A DNA stretch of 64,000 bases from Nitrospina sp. (GCA_024648695.1 JACAVV010000019.1:1-64000); one strand, 5' to 3'. Positions 38,035-47,276 are shown, numbered from the stretch's first letter. Notes: generated by a model not told the origin, from the sequence alone. Program-made: numbers and translations.

Positions 38035-38065
38035 AAACTTATAAACTTATGGACACATTTTTTTC

Positions 38066-38094
38066 TTGACAAGTTTGCAAGTCATTATTATAGT
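38066..38094 (+). promoter_or_regulatory. Near-consensus sigma-70 promoter
   Basis: TTGACA (38066-38071), 17-bp spacer, TATAGT (38089-38094). One of the best sigma-70 matches seen in the window, yet no plus-strand ORF follows; transcription would start near 38101 and run toward the 3' end of acsA. Confidence 0.6.
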
Positions 38095-38100
38095 AGGTTC

Positions 38101-38235
38101 TCATCCAAACTGTAAAAGTCAATAGGCCTTCGATATATTTGGGGAGGAAGGGGTACCTTTCTTTTTTCGCTGCTGGAGCGGGAAGTCGTGGAGCTGAACC
38201 AGGAGTTCTCTCCATGATCCCACCCCAAATATCGC
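38101..38235 (+). ncRNA. Candidate structured small RNA, convergent with acsA
   Basis: The 135 nt after the promoter at 38066 contain nested complementarity. A long closing stem CGATATATTTGGGG (38131-38144) / CCCCAAATATCG (38223-38234) has one 2-nt bulge. Inside are hairpin CGCT-GCTGG-AGCG (38168-38180) and a two-part hairpin TGGAG..GAAC-CAGGA-GTTC.CTCCA (38189-38214). Several GGA triplets occur, three or four near loops, as in CsrA-binding RNAs. It does not contain the SRP-RNA GGAAGGAAGCAGCC core, and I cannot match it to tmRNA or RNase P. A 6S-like RNA, a CsrA sponge or an acsA 3' UTR structure are all possible. Confidence 0.4.
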
Positions 38236-38243
38236 CCTTGCTC

Positions 38244-40214
38244 TCAGGCGCTGGGATCGTAAGATGCCTTTAGCTGGTCAACTACCGAGGGGTCTGCAAG
38301 TGTTGAAATGTCTCCCAATTGATCGGCTTCATTCGCGGCAATTTTCCTTAATATTCTGCGCATGATTTTACCAGACCGTGTTTTAGGCAGTCCCGGAGCC
38401 CAGTGGATCACATCCGGCGTCGCGATCGGACCAATTTCTCCACGTACATAGGTTTTGAGTTCCTTTTTGAGGCTGTCGCTGTATTCTACACCTTCCATCA
38501 AAGTGACATAGGCGTATATCCCCTGCCCTTTAATATCGTGCGGAAAGCCCACTACAGCCGCTTCTGCTACCTTATCGTGCAGGACCAGGGCAGACTCCAC
38601 CTCTGCTGTCCCCATACGGTGACCTGAAACGTTGATGACATCGTCGACACGCCCTGTGATCCAGTAATACCCATCTTTATCCCGTCTACAACCATCGCCA
38701 GTAAAATAGTATCCCGGATACATTTTAAAATACGTTTCCTCAAAGCGAGCATGGTCGCCGTACACCGTCCGCATTTGCGACGGCCAGGGTTCGGATAACG
38801 CCAGCACTCCGGTCACTCCATTTCCTTCCATCAATTTGCCGCTTTCGGAATCAATGATCACCGGTTTCACACCAAAAAACGGAAGCGTCGCGGATCCCGG
38901 TTTTGCGGGGGTACAGCCAGGAAGTGGTGTTATGAGAATGCCTCCTGTCTCCGTCTGCCACCAGGTATCCACCACGGGACAACGTCCTTTACCAATATTC
39001 TTGTGATACCAACGCCAGGCTTCCGGATTGATGGGTTCCCCAACGGAACCCAGAACCCGCAAAGTGGATAAATCATACTGGGCAGGAGTCTCCTCACCAT
39101 GTGACATCAAAGCCCGAATGGCTGTGGGTGCCGTATAAAATTGCGTGACTTTATGTTTATCCACAACCGCCCAAAATCTACCGGCATCCGGGTAAGTCGG
39201 TATACCTTCAAACATAACGGTAGTGGCCCCATTTGCAAGGGGACCGTATACGATGTAGGAATGGCCGGTTACCCAGCCGATATCTGCCGTACACCACCAG
39301 ATATCTCCATCTTGATAATCGAATATATATTTGTGTGTGAGTGCTGTGAAGATCATGTATCCCGCCACATTGTGCTGAACCCCCTTGGGTTTGCCGGTGG
39401 AGCCGGAAGTATAGAGAATAAATAAGGGATCCTCGGCATCCATCACCTCCGGTTCGCATTCGGGAGAAGCCGACGCCATTTCATCGTGCCACCAAAAATC
39501 ACGACCCGCTTTCATTTCCACATGCGGCCCTTCTTCAATGGCCCTGGCAACTATGCAGGACTTAATTTCGGCCCCCTGTCTGGAGCTAATCTCCATAGCG
39601 TGGTCTGCATTCTTTTTTATACAAACCATTTTTTGACCGCGATAGGCCCCGTCCGTCGTGATCAGGCAAGAGCAGGAAGAGTCCACAATCCGGTCTGCCA
39701 AAGCGGTGGGCGAAAACCCTCCGAATACGATCGAATGGATTGCGCCAATTCGGGCGCAGGCTAGCATGGCGATCATTAGTTCCGGCACCATCGGCATATA
39801 AATGGACACACGGTCGCCTTTCTTCACTCCATGTTTCTTGAGTACATTGGCAAATTTGCAAACCTCCGCCAAAAGTTCTTTGTAGGTAAGCGATTTGCTG
39901 GAATCAGGGTCGTTTCCTTCCCAAATAACAGCGCGTTGATCGCCACGCTCCGCAATGTGTCGGTCCATGCAATTGACAGTGATATTTGTTTTTCCGCCCA
40001 TAAAGAACTTGATATCGATGGGCCCCGCATTCACATCGTAATTGTAGGAGCGTATCTGATCCCATTTTTTGAACCAGGAAAACTGTTCGGCCTGTTCCGT
40101 CCAAAAGCCATCAGGATCATTGATTGACCGTTCATACATCTCCCTGTACTGGTCCATACTCTTGACCCAGGCTCTTGCAGAAGCTTCTTCTGAAGGAGTA
40201 TAAATTTCTTCCAT
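38244..40214 (-). CDS. acsA: Acetyl-CoA synthetase
   Basis: AMP-forming enzyme making acetyl-CoA from acetate; 656 aa. Core motifs are [14 protein letters not shown] (phosphate loop), [27 protein letters not shown] and the acetylatable catalytic Lys in [13 protein letters not shown] near the C-terminus. The RBS AGGAG lies 6 nt before ATG 40214. The candidate small RNA faces its 3' end. Confidence 0.97.
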   Translation of the reverse strand: MEEIYTPSEEASARAWVKSMDQYREMYERSINDPDGFWTEQAEQFSWFKKWDQIRSYNYDVNAGPIDIKFFMGGKTNITVNCMDRHIAERGDQRAVIWEGNDPDSSKSLTYKELLAEVCKFANVLKKHGVKKGDRVSIYMPMVPELMIAMLACARIGAIHSIVFGGFSPTALADRIVDSSCSCLITTDGAYRGQKMVCIKKNADHAMEISSRQGAEIKSCIVARAIEEGPHVEMKAGRDFWWHDEMASASPECEPEVMDAEDPLFILYTSGSTGKPKGVQHNVAGYMIFTALTHKYIFDYQDGDIWWCTADIGWVTGHSYIVYGPLANGATTVMFEGIPTYPDAGRFWAVVDKHKVTQFYTAPTAIRALMSHGEETPAQYDLSTLRVLGSVGEPINPEAWRWYHKNIGKGRCPVVDTWWQTETGGILITPLPGCTPAKPGSATLPFFGVKPVIIDSESGKLMEGNGVTGVLALSEPWPSQMRTVYGDHARFEETYFKMYPGYYFTGDGCRRDKDGYYWITGRVDDVINVSGHRMGTAEVESALVLHDKVAEAAVVGFPHDIKGQGIYAYVTLMEGVEYSDSLKKELKTYVRGEIGPIATPDVIHWAPGLPKTRSGKIMRRILRKIAANEADQLGDISTLADPSVVDQLKASYDPSA

Positions 40215-40256
40215 TACCCGCTCCTATTTACAGTTCTTTTTCTAAAGATGAAAAAA

Positions 40257-40676
40257 TCATATTGTTCTGACCGCCCGTGCAGACTCTGATAATGTCCAGA
40301 CCCCATCCGGCTGAGAGTATTCCCCGTCGCGCAGATTAAAAACCCAGGTACGATTTCTTCCTGGCACCATTTTGGCAATCAGGGAGAATCCGCATTCCGG
40401 GGCAAAAACCGGGCTGATCTTCAGTTCTTTGCCAAATTTATCTTTTGTAGAGAAGGATTCATCAAACAAAGTTTCCAATTCGTCTTTTTCAGGAAGACGC
40501 CAATCCTCAAAACCAGCAAATTTTTTATCATTCAGACTGCGGGCAAAATCGTCCGCTTCCAGATAATTCACCCATTTTTCCATCAGGTTCATGGTATCTT
40601 CCCGAGTCCACATCAATCCGCATTCGTGGTCGGTGACCGTGCCATCTCCGTTATCAGTAAATCGTTCTGCACTCAT
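40257..40676 (-). CDS. DUF1566 (Lcl C-terminal-like) domain protein
   Basis: Protein of 139 aa consisting of one DUF1566 domain: FTDNGDGTVTDHECGLMW at the start, GFEDWRLPEKDELETLFD in the middle and a C-terminal arginine-rich ARAVRTI. The domain is related in fold to C-type-lectin/FGE-like modules. There is no signal peptide, which is unusual because many relatives are exported. It lies 42 bp upstream of acsA on the same strand and may be cotranscribed with it. Function unknown. Confidence 0.8.
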   Translation of the reverse strand: MSAERFTDNGDGTVTDHECGLMWTREDTMNLMEKWVNYLEADDFARSLNDKKFAGFEDWRLPEKDELETLFDESFSTKDKFGKELKISPVFAPECGFSLIAKMVPGRNRTWVFNLRDGEYSQPDGVWTLSESARAVRTI

Positions 40677-40809
40677 GTATTCAATTCAAACCAGTTAAAA
40701 TTGTAAAAAGCCGAAGAGTATCATTTTTACCCAGCAAATTCAAAATCAGGTGTTTTACACAAAGCGAATCATGCTATTTTATACATAAATTAAATCTGGA
40801 AACACCAAA

Positions 40810-41211
40810 ATGAACCAAGCCGCATCACCCAAAATCCTATTGACCCATTTCGACTGGACCCTGAGCCGTTTGCAGGAAATCCTTAATAATGAAAAAACCG
40901 ACTATTTTCGCGACGCCGCGCTGGAACGGTTCGGGTTTACTTATGACATGGCCGTAAAATGCCTGCAGGCCCTTTCTCATACACTGGGTGAACCCTGCGA
41001 GACTCCTGACGAGTGCTTTGCATTTTCTATAAAAATGAAATTGCTGGACCAGGAGGAGAATGGCAGGAGGCTAATAGATGCCTACAAGGCCATTAAACAG
41101 CCCAAGCCCGTACCCGAAGCAGACGGCATTTTTGCCAGCCTTCCTGAGTTCATCGAAATTTTCAAACAGTTGCGTTCCCGGTTTGAAAAACATGTATCAC
41201 CCCTTTCATGA
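40810..41211 (+). CDS. HEPN-like nucleotidyltransferase substrate-binding protein (HI0074 type)
   Basis: Helical 133-aa protein. The segment FRDAALERFGFTYDMAVKCLQAL matches the N-terminal helices of HI0074-like NTase substrate-binding proteins, and CFAFSIKMKLLDQEENGRRLIDAYK fits the next helices. The usual RNxxxH-type toxin motif is not present (GRRLIDAYKAIKQ instead). The MNT nucleotidyltransferase partner is not adjacent, so this is an orphan or a degenerate module. Its end overlaps the convergent rdgB by 6 bp. Confidence 0.55.
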   Translation: MNQAASPKILLTHFDWTLSRLQEILNNEKTDYFRDAALERFGFTYDMAVKCLQALSHTLGEPCETPDECFAFSIKMKLLDQEENGRRLIDAYKAIKQPKPVPEADGIFASLPEFIEIFKQLRSRFEKHVSPLS

Positions 41212-41763
41212 TTCCAGAAATTCCCTCAAGGCCTTAAACGCTCGAAAGCGATGAGACATTGAATTTTTCTCTTCGGGTTCCATTTCGCCATAAGTCCTTT
41301 CATGGGATTCGGGAATGAATATGGAATCCCAGCCGAATCCATTGCTCCCCCTTGGAGCAGGCGCAATCCTTCCACACACCTGCCCTGCCACTGACTTTTC
41401 AAAATCGCCGTCCTTGATCGCTACCTGACACAAGGCAATGGCTGACTTGTCTTCGAAGGAATCAAGCATCTGGATCATACCCTCACAACCCACGCTTTTT
41501 TCAAACCATTTTACCAAAGAGCCTGGCAATCCATTCCAGGCAGTAAAAATCAAAGCAGAGTCCTCAACCATGACTGGGCTTTTCCAGTGATCGTAAGCCA
41601 GGTTTAATTTATGCAAAATCAGTTCAGACAAGTCATTCGTCTGGATTTCATAAAGAGCGTCTGAGTCCACTTGTTTAAGCTCCACCCCCAAAATACTTTC
41701 TGCTTCGCGGACTTTATTGTTGTTTCCTGTTACAAAATTACATCGATTTATGCGAAAATGCAT
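41206..41763 (-). CDS. Non-canonical purine NTP pyrophosphatase (RdgB/HAM1)
   Basis: House-cleaning enzyme hydrolysing ITP, dITP and XTP; 185 aa. Motifs are FVTGNNNKVREAESIL near the N-terminus, VMVEDSALIFTAWNGLPG, GSNGFGWDSIFIP and KNSMSHRFRAFKAL. ATG 41763 is chosen because GAGG sits 5 nt before it; the track ORF is 15 codons longer. The sequence is somewhat divergent (EDSAL instead of the usual EDSGL) but the active-site acids are kept. Confidence 0.85.
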   Translation of the reverse strand: MHFRINRCNFVTGNNNKVREAESILGVELKQVDSDALYEIQTNDLSELILHKLNLAYDHWKSPVMVEDSALIFTAWNGLPGSLVKWFEKSVGCEGMIQMLDSFEDKSAIALCQVAIKDGDFEKSVAGQVCGRIAPAPRGSNGFGWDSIFIPESHERTYGEMEPEEKNSMSHRFRAFKALREFLES

Positions 41764-41915
41764 TCCAGCCTCATCATTTCCATGTACAATCAAAAATCCT
41801 GGCCCCAAAATACCAACAGGTCTATTAGAGTCGCTACCAACCTTGCTCGAAATAATCAGCTATGCTATAAGTGGACCTTTTTTTCAACATAATAATTTCC
41901 CATACAAGCAAACTT

Positions 41916-42704
41916 ATGAATTTTGTCAAATCCGTTAAATACATTTTAATCCTGATTGTTCTGCTCTCATCGGTATCTTGCACCCAACTTTTTGAAACCA
42001 CAGAAGACATTCAGGCGCAGACTGCACTGCAAGACCTGATGGAAATTCAAGACAAGTTTTTCCAGGAAAATGGGCGGTACGCCAAAAATCTGGTGGAAAT
42101 AGAAAAATACAATCTGAAATACCATACGGGAATCGTCTATCTCGAAATCTCATCCGCCGGCAAAACCGGATATCGGGCCATTTCTCTGCCTGCCGAATCC
42201 TCTACAGCAAGAGTCTTTGCATTCGATTCCGAAAAAGGGGGATATTATGAAATGGATGAGGAAGAAGTCAGCCACTACGTCCTGGGCTCATTGAATCATA
42301 TTCGCAAACAGCAAAAGGATGCAAAAAAACGGGACATGGTTTCGATTGTTCTAATAGCAGGAATGGTGCTGTTGGGATTTCGATATGCCAGCAAAGCCCG
42401 GCACAAAAACAGGAACATGATATTAGGGGCTTATTTTGCCACTCTGATTGCTTTAGCCTGGTCGCTGGCAGTTCTTAATTATATGAACGAAGATGTCGTT
42501 TTCACACCACTCATCTCAGGTGGCCTTATTGTTGCTTTGGTCATTGCTTTTTTCTCCTTGACCATTAGCGGGTTATCAATGGTTAAGGATTTGGGAAGGG
42601 AAGAAACCGGTTTTATTGTGGGAGTGAATTCCTGCTCCATCATCATTTCCCTTTTTGCCATCTGGGCTACGGTTTATACCTGGATTACTTATTATCCGAA
42701 ATAA
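41916..42704 (+). CDS. Putative lipoprotein with pilin-like domain and C-terminal membrane helices
   Basis: About 262 aa from ATG 41916. An N-terminal signal with possible lipobox LSSVSC is followed by an extracytoplasmic stretch (about 25-140) with helix IQAQTALQDLMEIQDKFFQENGRYAKNL. That resembles the alpha-beta head of type IV pilin-like proteins (AQxxFxxENGRYA). Four hydrophobic segments follow (from about residue 145). If the first hydrophobic stretch is an anchor rather than a cleaved signal, it would have five membrane passes. The combination is unusual and no family is recognised. The track start at 41871 lacks support. Confidence 0.55.
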   Translation: MNFVKSVKYILILIVLLSSVSCTQLFETTEDIQAQTALQDLMEIQDKFFQENGRYAKNLVEIEKYNLKYHTGIVYLEISSAGKTGYRAISLPAESSTARVFAFDSEKGGYYEMDEEEVSHYVLGSLNHIRKQQKDAKKRDMVSIVLIAGMVLLGFRYASKARHKNRNMILGAYFATLIALAWSLAVLNYMNEDVVFTPLISGGLIVALVIAFFSLTISGLSMVKDLGREETGFIVGVNSCSIIISLFAIWATVYTWITYYPK

Positions 42705-42831
42705 TAACCTGTTTCAAAAATATTCGGGTTCATTATTCTATGGTTTTCAGTTTATTTGAATGTTAAAATAAAGTTGACATGGTAATCGATTGACCTCTCA
42801 AAAGTGCCCTTGACCGGCTAAGGAGGGAATC

Positions 42832-43188
42832 ATGGTAAAATTTCCTGATTTATTTGTTTTACCCTTTGTTGCATTGGTTATCATCCTGTCTTTCAATGAG
42901 CCCGCAGAATCAAAGACTTCATCATTTTTTGCCGATACTTCGGAACAACTTGAGTTTAAATCGACCTCGGATCATTCGGTTATAATCCTGGCACAAGAAA
43001 ATAATGAATCGTTCAGTGACATCGCCGCAAAAGTAAAAGCCCAGTTAAAAGCCAAGGAAAAACGAGATTCAAAAGGCAAAAAAGGTGATCAACCGAAAAA
43101 GGAAAAACCTTCTAACTCCGATGTGAACGACGCCGACCTTTGGAAAGATTTGGCTGAAAAAACCAACAAGAAAATCAATAAAAAGTAA
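42832..43188 (+). CDS. Small exported Lys-rich protein, function unknown
   Basis: A 118-aa protein with a hydrophobic signal (FVLPFVALVIILSF), a short mature region (FFADTSEQLEFKSTSDHSVIILAQ) and a highly charged Lys/Glu/Asp tail (AKVKAQLKAKEKRDSKGKKGDQPKK). A very good RBS, GGAGGGA, sits 3-5 nt before ATG 42832. Not recognised; probably periplasmic. pyrE follows 43 bp later. Confidence 0.65.
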   Translation: MVKFPDLFVLPFVALVIILSFNEPAESKTSSFFADTSEQLEFKSTSDHSVIILAQENNESFSDIAAKVKAQLKAKEKRDSKGKKGDQPKKEKPSNSDVNDADLWKDLAEKTNKKINKK

Positions 43189-43231
43189 TAACTTATTGAA
43201 TCCAAACAACCTGTTAACCGGATTGGGGTGA

Positions 43232-43882
43232 ATGAAACCGGATTCTATCGCTTGGCAACTGGCAAAAATTGTACTTGAAGTTGGAGCTGTTCAGTTAAGA
43301 CCCCAGTCCCCTTTCACCTGGGCTTCCGGATATAAAATGCCGGTGTATAATGATAACCGGCTATTACTGGGAAATGCAAATACCCGGCAACTGATCGTGG
43401 ACGGGTTTTGCAAAATCCTTGAGACATTTGACGTGTTGCCAGATGTAATTGCCGGCACCGCCACCGCGGGCATCCCTCATGCCACCTCACTTGCGGACCG
43501 GTTAAAACTACCGCTCGTATACGTTCGCAGTAAGGCAAAAGACCACGGCAAGCAAAGCCAGATTGAAGGCCCATTAATCTCTGGTCAAAATGTGGTGGTT
43601 GTGGAGGATTTGATATCGACCGGAGGAAGTGCCATAAAAGCCATAAACGCGCTCAGGGGACAGGGAGTGGAAGTGTTGGGGTGCTTATCTATATTCAGTT
43701 ATGGTTTTAAGGAATCGGAACAAGCATTTAAAGATGAACAATGTACCCTGCATTGCCTGTTAACCTTTGCGAACCTTTTGGAGTTTATTGAAAAAGAAGG
43801 TGTTATGAGTGAAACGGACCAGGGTTTATTAAAATCCTGGTTTGCCGGGCCCTTCCATTGGAGTCCGCTAGCAGGTTCCTGA
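43232..43882 (+). CDS. pyrE: Orotate phosphoribosyltransferase
   Basis: Forms OMP in pyrimidine synthesis; 216 aa. The PRPP-binding motif VVVVEDLISTGGSAIKAI, SGYKMPVYNDNR, IAGTATAGIPHA and YVRSKAKDHGKQSQIEG (catalytic Lys/His loop) are all present. It begins at ATG 43232 after GGGGTGA. It lies after the small exported gene on the same strand. Confidence 0.95.
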   Translation: MKPDSIAWQLAKIVLEVGAVQLRPQSPFTWASGYKMPVYNDNRLLLGNANTRQLIVDGFCKILETFDVLPDVIAGTATAGIPHATSLADRLKLPLVYVRSKAKDHGKQSQIEGPLISGQNVVVVEDLISTGGSAIKAINALRGQGVEVLGCLSIFSYGFKESEQAFKDEQCTLHCLLTFANLLEFIEKEGVMSETDQGLLKSWFAGPFHWSPLAGS

Positions 43883-44081
43883 TCCATCCAGGGAGCTCAA
43901 GCCATTGAAATTTTTAACAAGTTTTTTCCAGCGACATGATATTAAATATTGACAGGGTTAAAAGAAGATAATACTATCCAAAGCTTTAACTAATAAAATA
44001 TACTCATACATTTTAACATATATAAAAAATCACTTCGATTTATCACTTTCATTACATTTTTAAGATGGAGATTAAACAATA

Positions 44082-44801
44082 ATGCCAAAAATAGAAGTTG
44101 GTCCTATCGGTTTGCTTCCCCCCTCTGCGGCATCCATGGGTGTGTTCCAACCCGAAAAAGGATCCGGTTACCATTTGGTCGAGGGGGAACATGTTAAAGA
44201 AGACGAAGCTCTGAAAAAGCTTGCTATTGCCCTTTTAACAAGGCGTAACCCCACATTGCACCCTGGCCCCATGTTGGTTTGGGGATGGACTGAGTCGACC
44301 AAACAAAAAGCAAAGCTTGCCTTGGAAATAGTCGATGAAGTCCCTGGCATGAATATCATCACCATGCCCGATTACCGGCCCATTTATCCAAAGATCGACC
44401 CTGAATCAGTGATAAACCCCTGTCACCCGAACCTAACCATTCAGCATAATAAAATTGAAGTTTGTGCCTTGGTGGGTGTTCACTGTCATTTCGCAAACAT
44501 CACCCTTAAAATGATTCGCGCCAATACCAATTGTTACACCACTGCCTGGTGTCAATATGATGGTCACGAAGATGCGCTGATTTCAATCAGTGATACAGAC
44601 CTGGTCATGTTGCAAAAAATCAAGGCCGCTGTGATTCAAGCCAAAAAAGATGGTGTTGAACCCTGGGCATTGACTCCTCTGGGTAAGGAAGAGCTGGAAG
44701 AAATCCGGGAACGCAAAGCCCGGCTCAAAGCTCCCGCAAAAGAAGACACCCAGATTTTCATGGGTGAACTCGAAACCGGGTTAGACGAAAACCAGGAATA
44801 A
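44082..44801 (+). CDS. CO dehydrogenase beta-subunit-like protein
   Basis: Soluble 239-aa protein with a Rossmann-like core, MLVWGWTESTKQKAKLALEIVDE, then NPCHPNLTIQHNKIEVCALVGVHCHFANITLKMI and CYTTAWCQYDGHEDALISI. I recall proteins annotated as carbon monoxide dehydrogenase beta subunit family (ACS epsilon/CdhB-like) in Nitrospirae/Nitrospinae/Aquificae, where related small subunits accompany 2-oxoacid:ferredoxin oxidoreductases of the reverse TCA cycle. The Cys and His residues may matter but no cluster motif is clear. No CODH or OFOR genes are next to it. A strong terminator follows, so it is monocistronic. Family call is tentative. Confidence 0.4.
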   Translation: MPKIEVGPIGLLPPSAASMGVFQPEKGSGYHLVEGEHVKEDEALKKLAIALLTRRNPTLHPGPMLVWGWTESTKQKAKLALEIVDEVPGMNIITMPDYRPIYPKIDPESVINPCHPNLTIQHNKIEVCALVGVHCHFANITLKMIRANTNCYTTAWCQYDGHEDALISISDTDLVMLQKIKAAVIQAKKDGVEPWALTPLGKEELEEIRERKARLKAPAKEDTQIFMGELETGLDENQE

Positions 44802-44814
44802 TCCCTAATAAATT

Positions 44815-44859
44815 AAAACCAGTGATAGCCTTGAACCTCAGGCCGTCACTGGTTTTTTT
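44815..44859 (+). terminator. Intrinsic terminator after the CODH beta-like gene
   Basis: AAAACCAGTGA pairs with TCACTGGTTTT, with an inner GCCT/AGGC pair, followed by TTTTTTTA. Confidence 0.93.
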
Positions 44860-45017
44860 ATATTTAGCCCCCCTCTATCTATAAGCCACGTTTTTTATCT
44901 TCACAATACTCAATCAAAAAAAATTAAAAAAAACCTTTGTATCTCAGGCTATTTAGATTTACAATTGAATGCATGGAAATTTTATATCTTGAATATTGAG
45001 TAAAAAAGGAGACTTAA

Positions 45018-45389
45018 GTGCGCGCCTTGGTTATAGATGATTCCAGAGCAATCCGATTGATCTTGAAACAAATCCTGAAAGATATCGGCTTTGAGGTTTC
45101 TGATGCCGGAAACGGATTAGAGGCACTCGAAAAGTTAAAAGAGGTTGGTGAAGTGGATTTGGCATTGGTTGATTGGAATATGCCGGAAATGAATGGTTTG
45201 GAGTTTGTGATTGCAGTACGAAAAGAAGATAAATACAACAATATGAAAATGATGATGGTCACCACAGAAACTGAGTTATCCCAGGTTGCAAAGGCCCTGG
45301 AAGCCGGGGCCAATGAGTATGTGATGAAACCGTTTACTAAAGAAATAATTTTGGAAAAAATCACCTTGATGGGAATTGAGCTGAATTAA
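45018..45389 (+). CDS. cheY: CheY-like single-domain response regulator
   Basis: Receiver domain only, 123 aa. Acidic pocket Asp7/Asp8, phospho-acceptor Asp52 in VDWNMPEMNG, Thr82/83 and Lys104 (MKPF) are all present. It starts with GTG 45018, supported by AAGGAG 5-6 nt upstream. It is the first gene of a CheY-CheR-CheX-CheX run. Without CheA or FliM nearby, its phosphodonor and target cannot be named. Confidence 0.92.
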   Translation: MRALVIDDSRAIRLILKQILKDIGFEVSDAGNGLEALEKLKEVGEVDLALVDWNMPEMNGLEFVIAVRKEDKYNNMKMMMVTTETELSQVAKALEAGANEYVMKPFTKEIILEKITLMGIELN

Positions 45390-45486
45390 CTGATTTTAAA
45401 TCTATCACATTCGTTTGCCATCACTATAAGTCTTAAGGCTTGGCAAAACTAATGGGTCATTATCCAAACCTTTTCTGAAAACCATT

Positions 45487-46314
45487 ATGCCCTTAAATGC
45501 TACAGAATTCGACTTTATTAGAAAACTTGTAAAAGAACAATCTGCCATCGTACTGGAGAATGGCAAGGAATATTTGGTTGAAGCTCGCCTCCATCCTTTG
45601 CTTCAAAAAGAAGGTCTGGCTTCGTTTGAAGAGTTGGTCAGTCACCTTAGATCCAACAAAAGGAATGGATTGGATAAAAAAATAATCGAGGCGATGACAA
45701 CCAATGAGACCTCGTTTTTCAGGGACCTGAACCCGTTTGAGACCTTGAAAAAGACCATTTTGCCGGACATCAAAGAAAAAAGATCTGCTACAAAAGAACT
45801 CAACATTTGGTGTGGCGCAAGCTCCAGTGGTCAGGAACCATATACTTTGGCATTTGTATTAAAAGAGTTTTTTCCCGACCCCACCCCCTGGAAAATAAAT
45901 TTTACTGCCAGTGATATTTCGGTGGAAATGCTTGAGCGATGCCGCAATGGCATTTACAGCCAATTGGAAATCAATCGTGGGCTTCCCGCACCCATGCTAA
46001 TCAAATATTTCGAGCGCTGTGGAGTCGATTGGCAAATCAAGGAACCCATTAGAAAAATGATTCAGTTTCGAGAATTGAATTTATGTAGCTATTGGCCCAT
46101 TATGCCCAAAATGGATATTATTTTCCTTCGCAATGTTTTGATCTATTTTGATGTTGAGACCAAAAAGGAAATTTTTTCCAAGATCAGAAAGCTATTGAAA
46201 CCTGATGGTTACTTGTTTCTTGGGGCGGCGGAAACGACCTTGAATCTGGATGACAACTTTGCTCGAATTGATACCAGCCAGTGTGGATGTTATCAAATTA
46301 AAAATGCTAGCTAA
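45487..46314 (+). CDS. cheR: Chemotaxis methyltransferase CheR
   Basis: Methylates chemoreceptor glutamates using SAM; 275 aa. The N-terminal helical domain is followed by the CheR signature MTTNETSFFRDLNPFETL, the SAM loop IWCGASSSGQEPYTLA (GCxxGxE-type) and IIFLRNVLIYFD. A beta-subdomain insertion for receptor recognition lies between. No receptor gene is in the window, so its substrate is encoded elsewhere. Confidence 0.93.
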   Translation: MPLNATEFDFIRKLVKEQSAIVLENGKEYLVEARLHPLLQKEGLASFEELVSHLRSNKRNGLDKKIIEAMTTNETSFFRDLNPFETLKKTILPDIKEKRSATKELNIWCGASSSGQEPYTLAFVLKEFFPDPTPWKINFTASDISVEMLERCRNGIYSQLEINRGLPAPMLIKYFERCGVDWQIKEPIRKMIQFRELNLCSYWPIMPKMDIIFLRNVLIYFDVETKKEIFSKIRKLLKPDGYLFLGAAETTLNLDDNFARIDTSQCGCYQIKNAS

Positions 46315-46323
46315 GGGCTTCCT

Positions 46324-46785
46324 ATGCAATTTATTGAACCGGAAATCATAAAATATGTGGAAAACATTTGGTCATCAACCTTGAGTCTGGAAGCCAGGCA
46401 AACGGAAACTTCCTACACGCCTCATGAAGGTGAAGAAAATTTAACAGGCTGTGTTCATATCATGGGTGCATGGAATGGAACAGTATCATTGCAGTGTCCA
46501 AAGGATATGGCAGTGCAGGCGGCATCCATCATGTTCGGCCTTAAATGCGAAGATACAGAAATGGAGGAAATTCAGGATGCGCTGGGTGAATTGGCCAATA
46601 TGACCGGGGGCAACCTGAAAGCCCTGTTACCTGAACCCTGTAGTTTATCGCTTCCTACTGTGGCAATAACGGATTACAATTTTCGAATTCCAAAAACAGA
46701 ATTGATCACTCAGGTAAATTTTGATTGTGGAGGGCAGGTTTTTTCTGTAAGTGTTCATAAAAAAGTCGATAATTCGGATGATTGA
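46324..46785 (+). CDS. CheX-like CheY-P phosphatase, copy 1
   Basis: A 153-aa CheX/CheC-family protein with the phosphatase helix motif ALGELANMTGGNLKALLP (Glu89 and Asn92, the ExxN active pair; Asn97). The beta-sheet edge HIMGAWNGTVSLQCP precedes it. It is 9 bp downstream of cheR and a paralogue of the next gene, with about one third identity by eye and strong conservation around ExxN. It likely dephosphorylates the CheY encoded two genes upstream; this is inferred from family and context. Confidence 0.82.
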   Translation: MQFIEPEIIKYVENIWSSTLSLEARQTETSYTPHEGEENLTGCVHIMGAWNGTVSLQCPKDMAVQAASIMFGLKCEDTEMEEIQDALGELANMTGGNLKALLPEPCSLSLPTVAITDYNFRIPKTELITQVNFDCGGQVFSVSVHKKVDNSDD

Positions 46786-46810
46786 TTTGCATTAAAACGG
46801 GAGACTTTTC

Positions 46811-47263
46811 ATGACGGAAACGACTCAGTTTATGGAAAAAGATGTTTTCCAATTAACTCAAATGATATGGCAATCCACATTTGGTCAGTCCCTGGAAAAG
46901 CCGGATAACATTTTGGCAGATATTGAGGGTTCCGAAGGTTGGGTCCAGATTGCCGGGGCCTGGGACGGAGTCATCCGCATCAAGGTTTCTGATGATCAAC
47001 TGATTTTTGTTACTAAAACAATGTTTTTATTGGAAGATGACCCGGCATCGAAAAATGATTTACAGGAAGCTATGGGGGAATTAACCAATTTAATCGGAGG
47101 GAATATCAAGGCCCTTCTTCCAGCTCCCAGCCAGCTATCCTTGCCTGCCGTTGATTTGGGTGGAAAAAATATAGATTTAAGTGATTATGATCCTATTCTG
47201 GATCTTCCTCTTGAATCGAGGGATGGAATGGTTCAGGTATCTATTTTTAAGCGGATCAAATAA
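46811..47263 (+). CDS. CheX-like CheY-P phosphatase, copy 2
   Basis: A 150-aa paralogue of the preceding gene: IAGAWDGVIRIKV, then AMGELTNLIGGNIKALLP with Glu90, Asn93 and Asn98. GGGAG sits before ATG 46811. The tandem copies could form a CheX heterodimer or act on different receivers. It ends 13 bp from the convergent PilZ gene. Confidence 0.82.
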   Translation: MTETTQFMEKDVFQLTQMIWQSTFGQSLEKPDNILADIEGSEGWVQIAGAWDGVIRIKVSDDQLIFVTKTMFLLEDDPASKNDLQEAMGELTNLIGGNIKALLPAPSQLSLPAVDLGGKNIDLSDYDPILDLPLESRDGMVQVSIFKRIK

Positions 47264-47276
47264 CCCACGAAGTTTT

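Noticed and set aside
38101-38243. SRP (4.5S) RNA, tmRNA or RNase P RNA
   Set aside because: The conserved SRP GGAAGGAAGCAGCC core, a tmRNA tag ORF and P4 elements are not found; left as an unclassified RNA.
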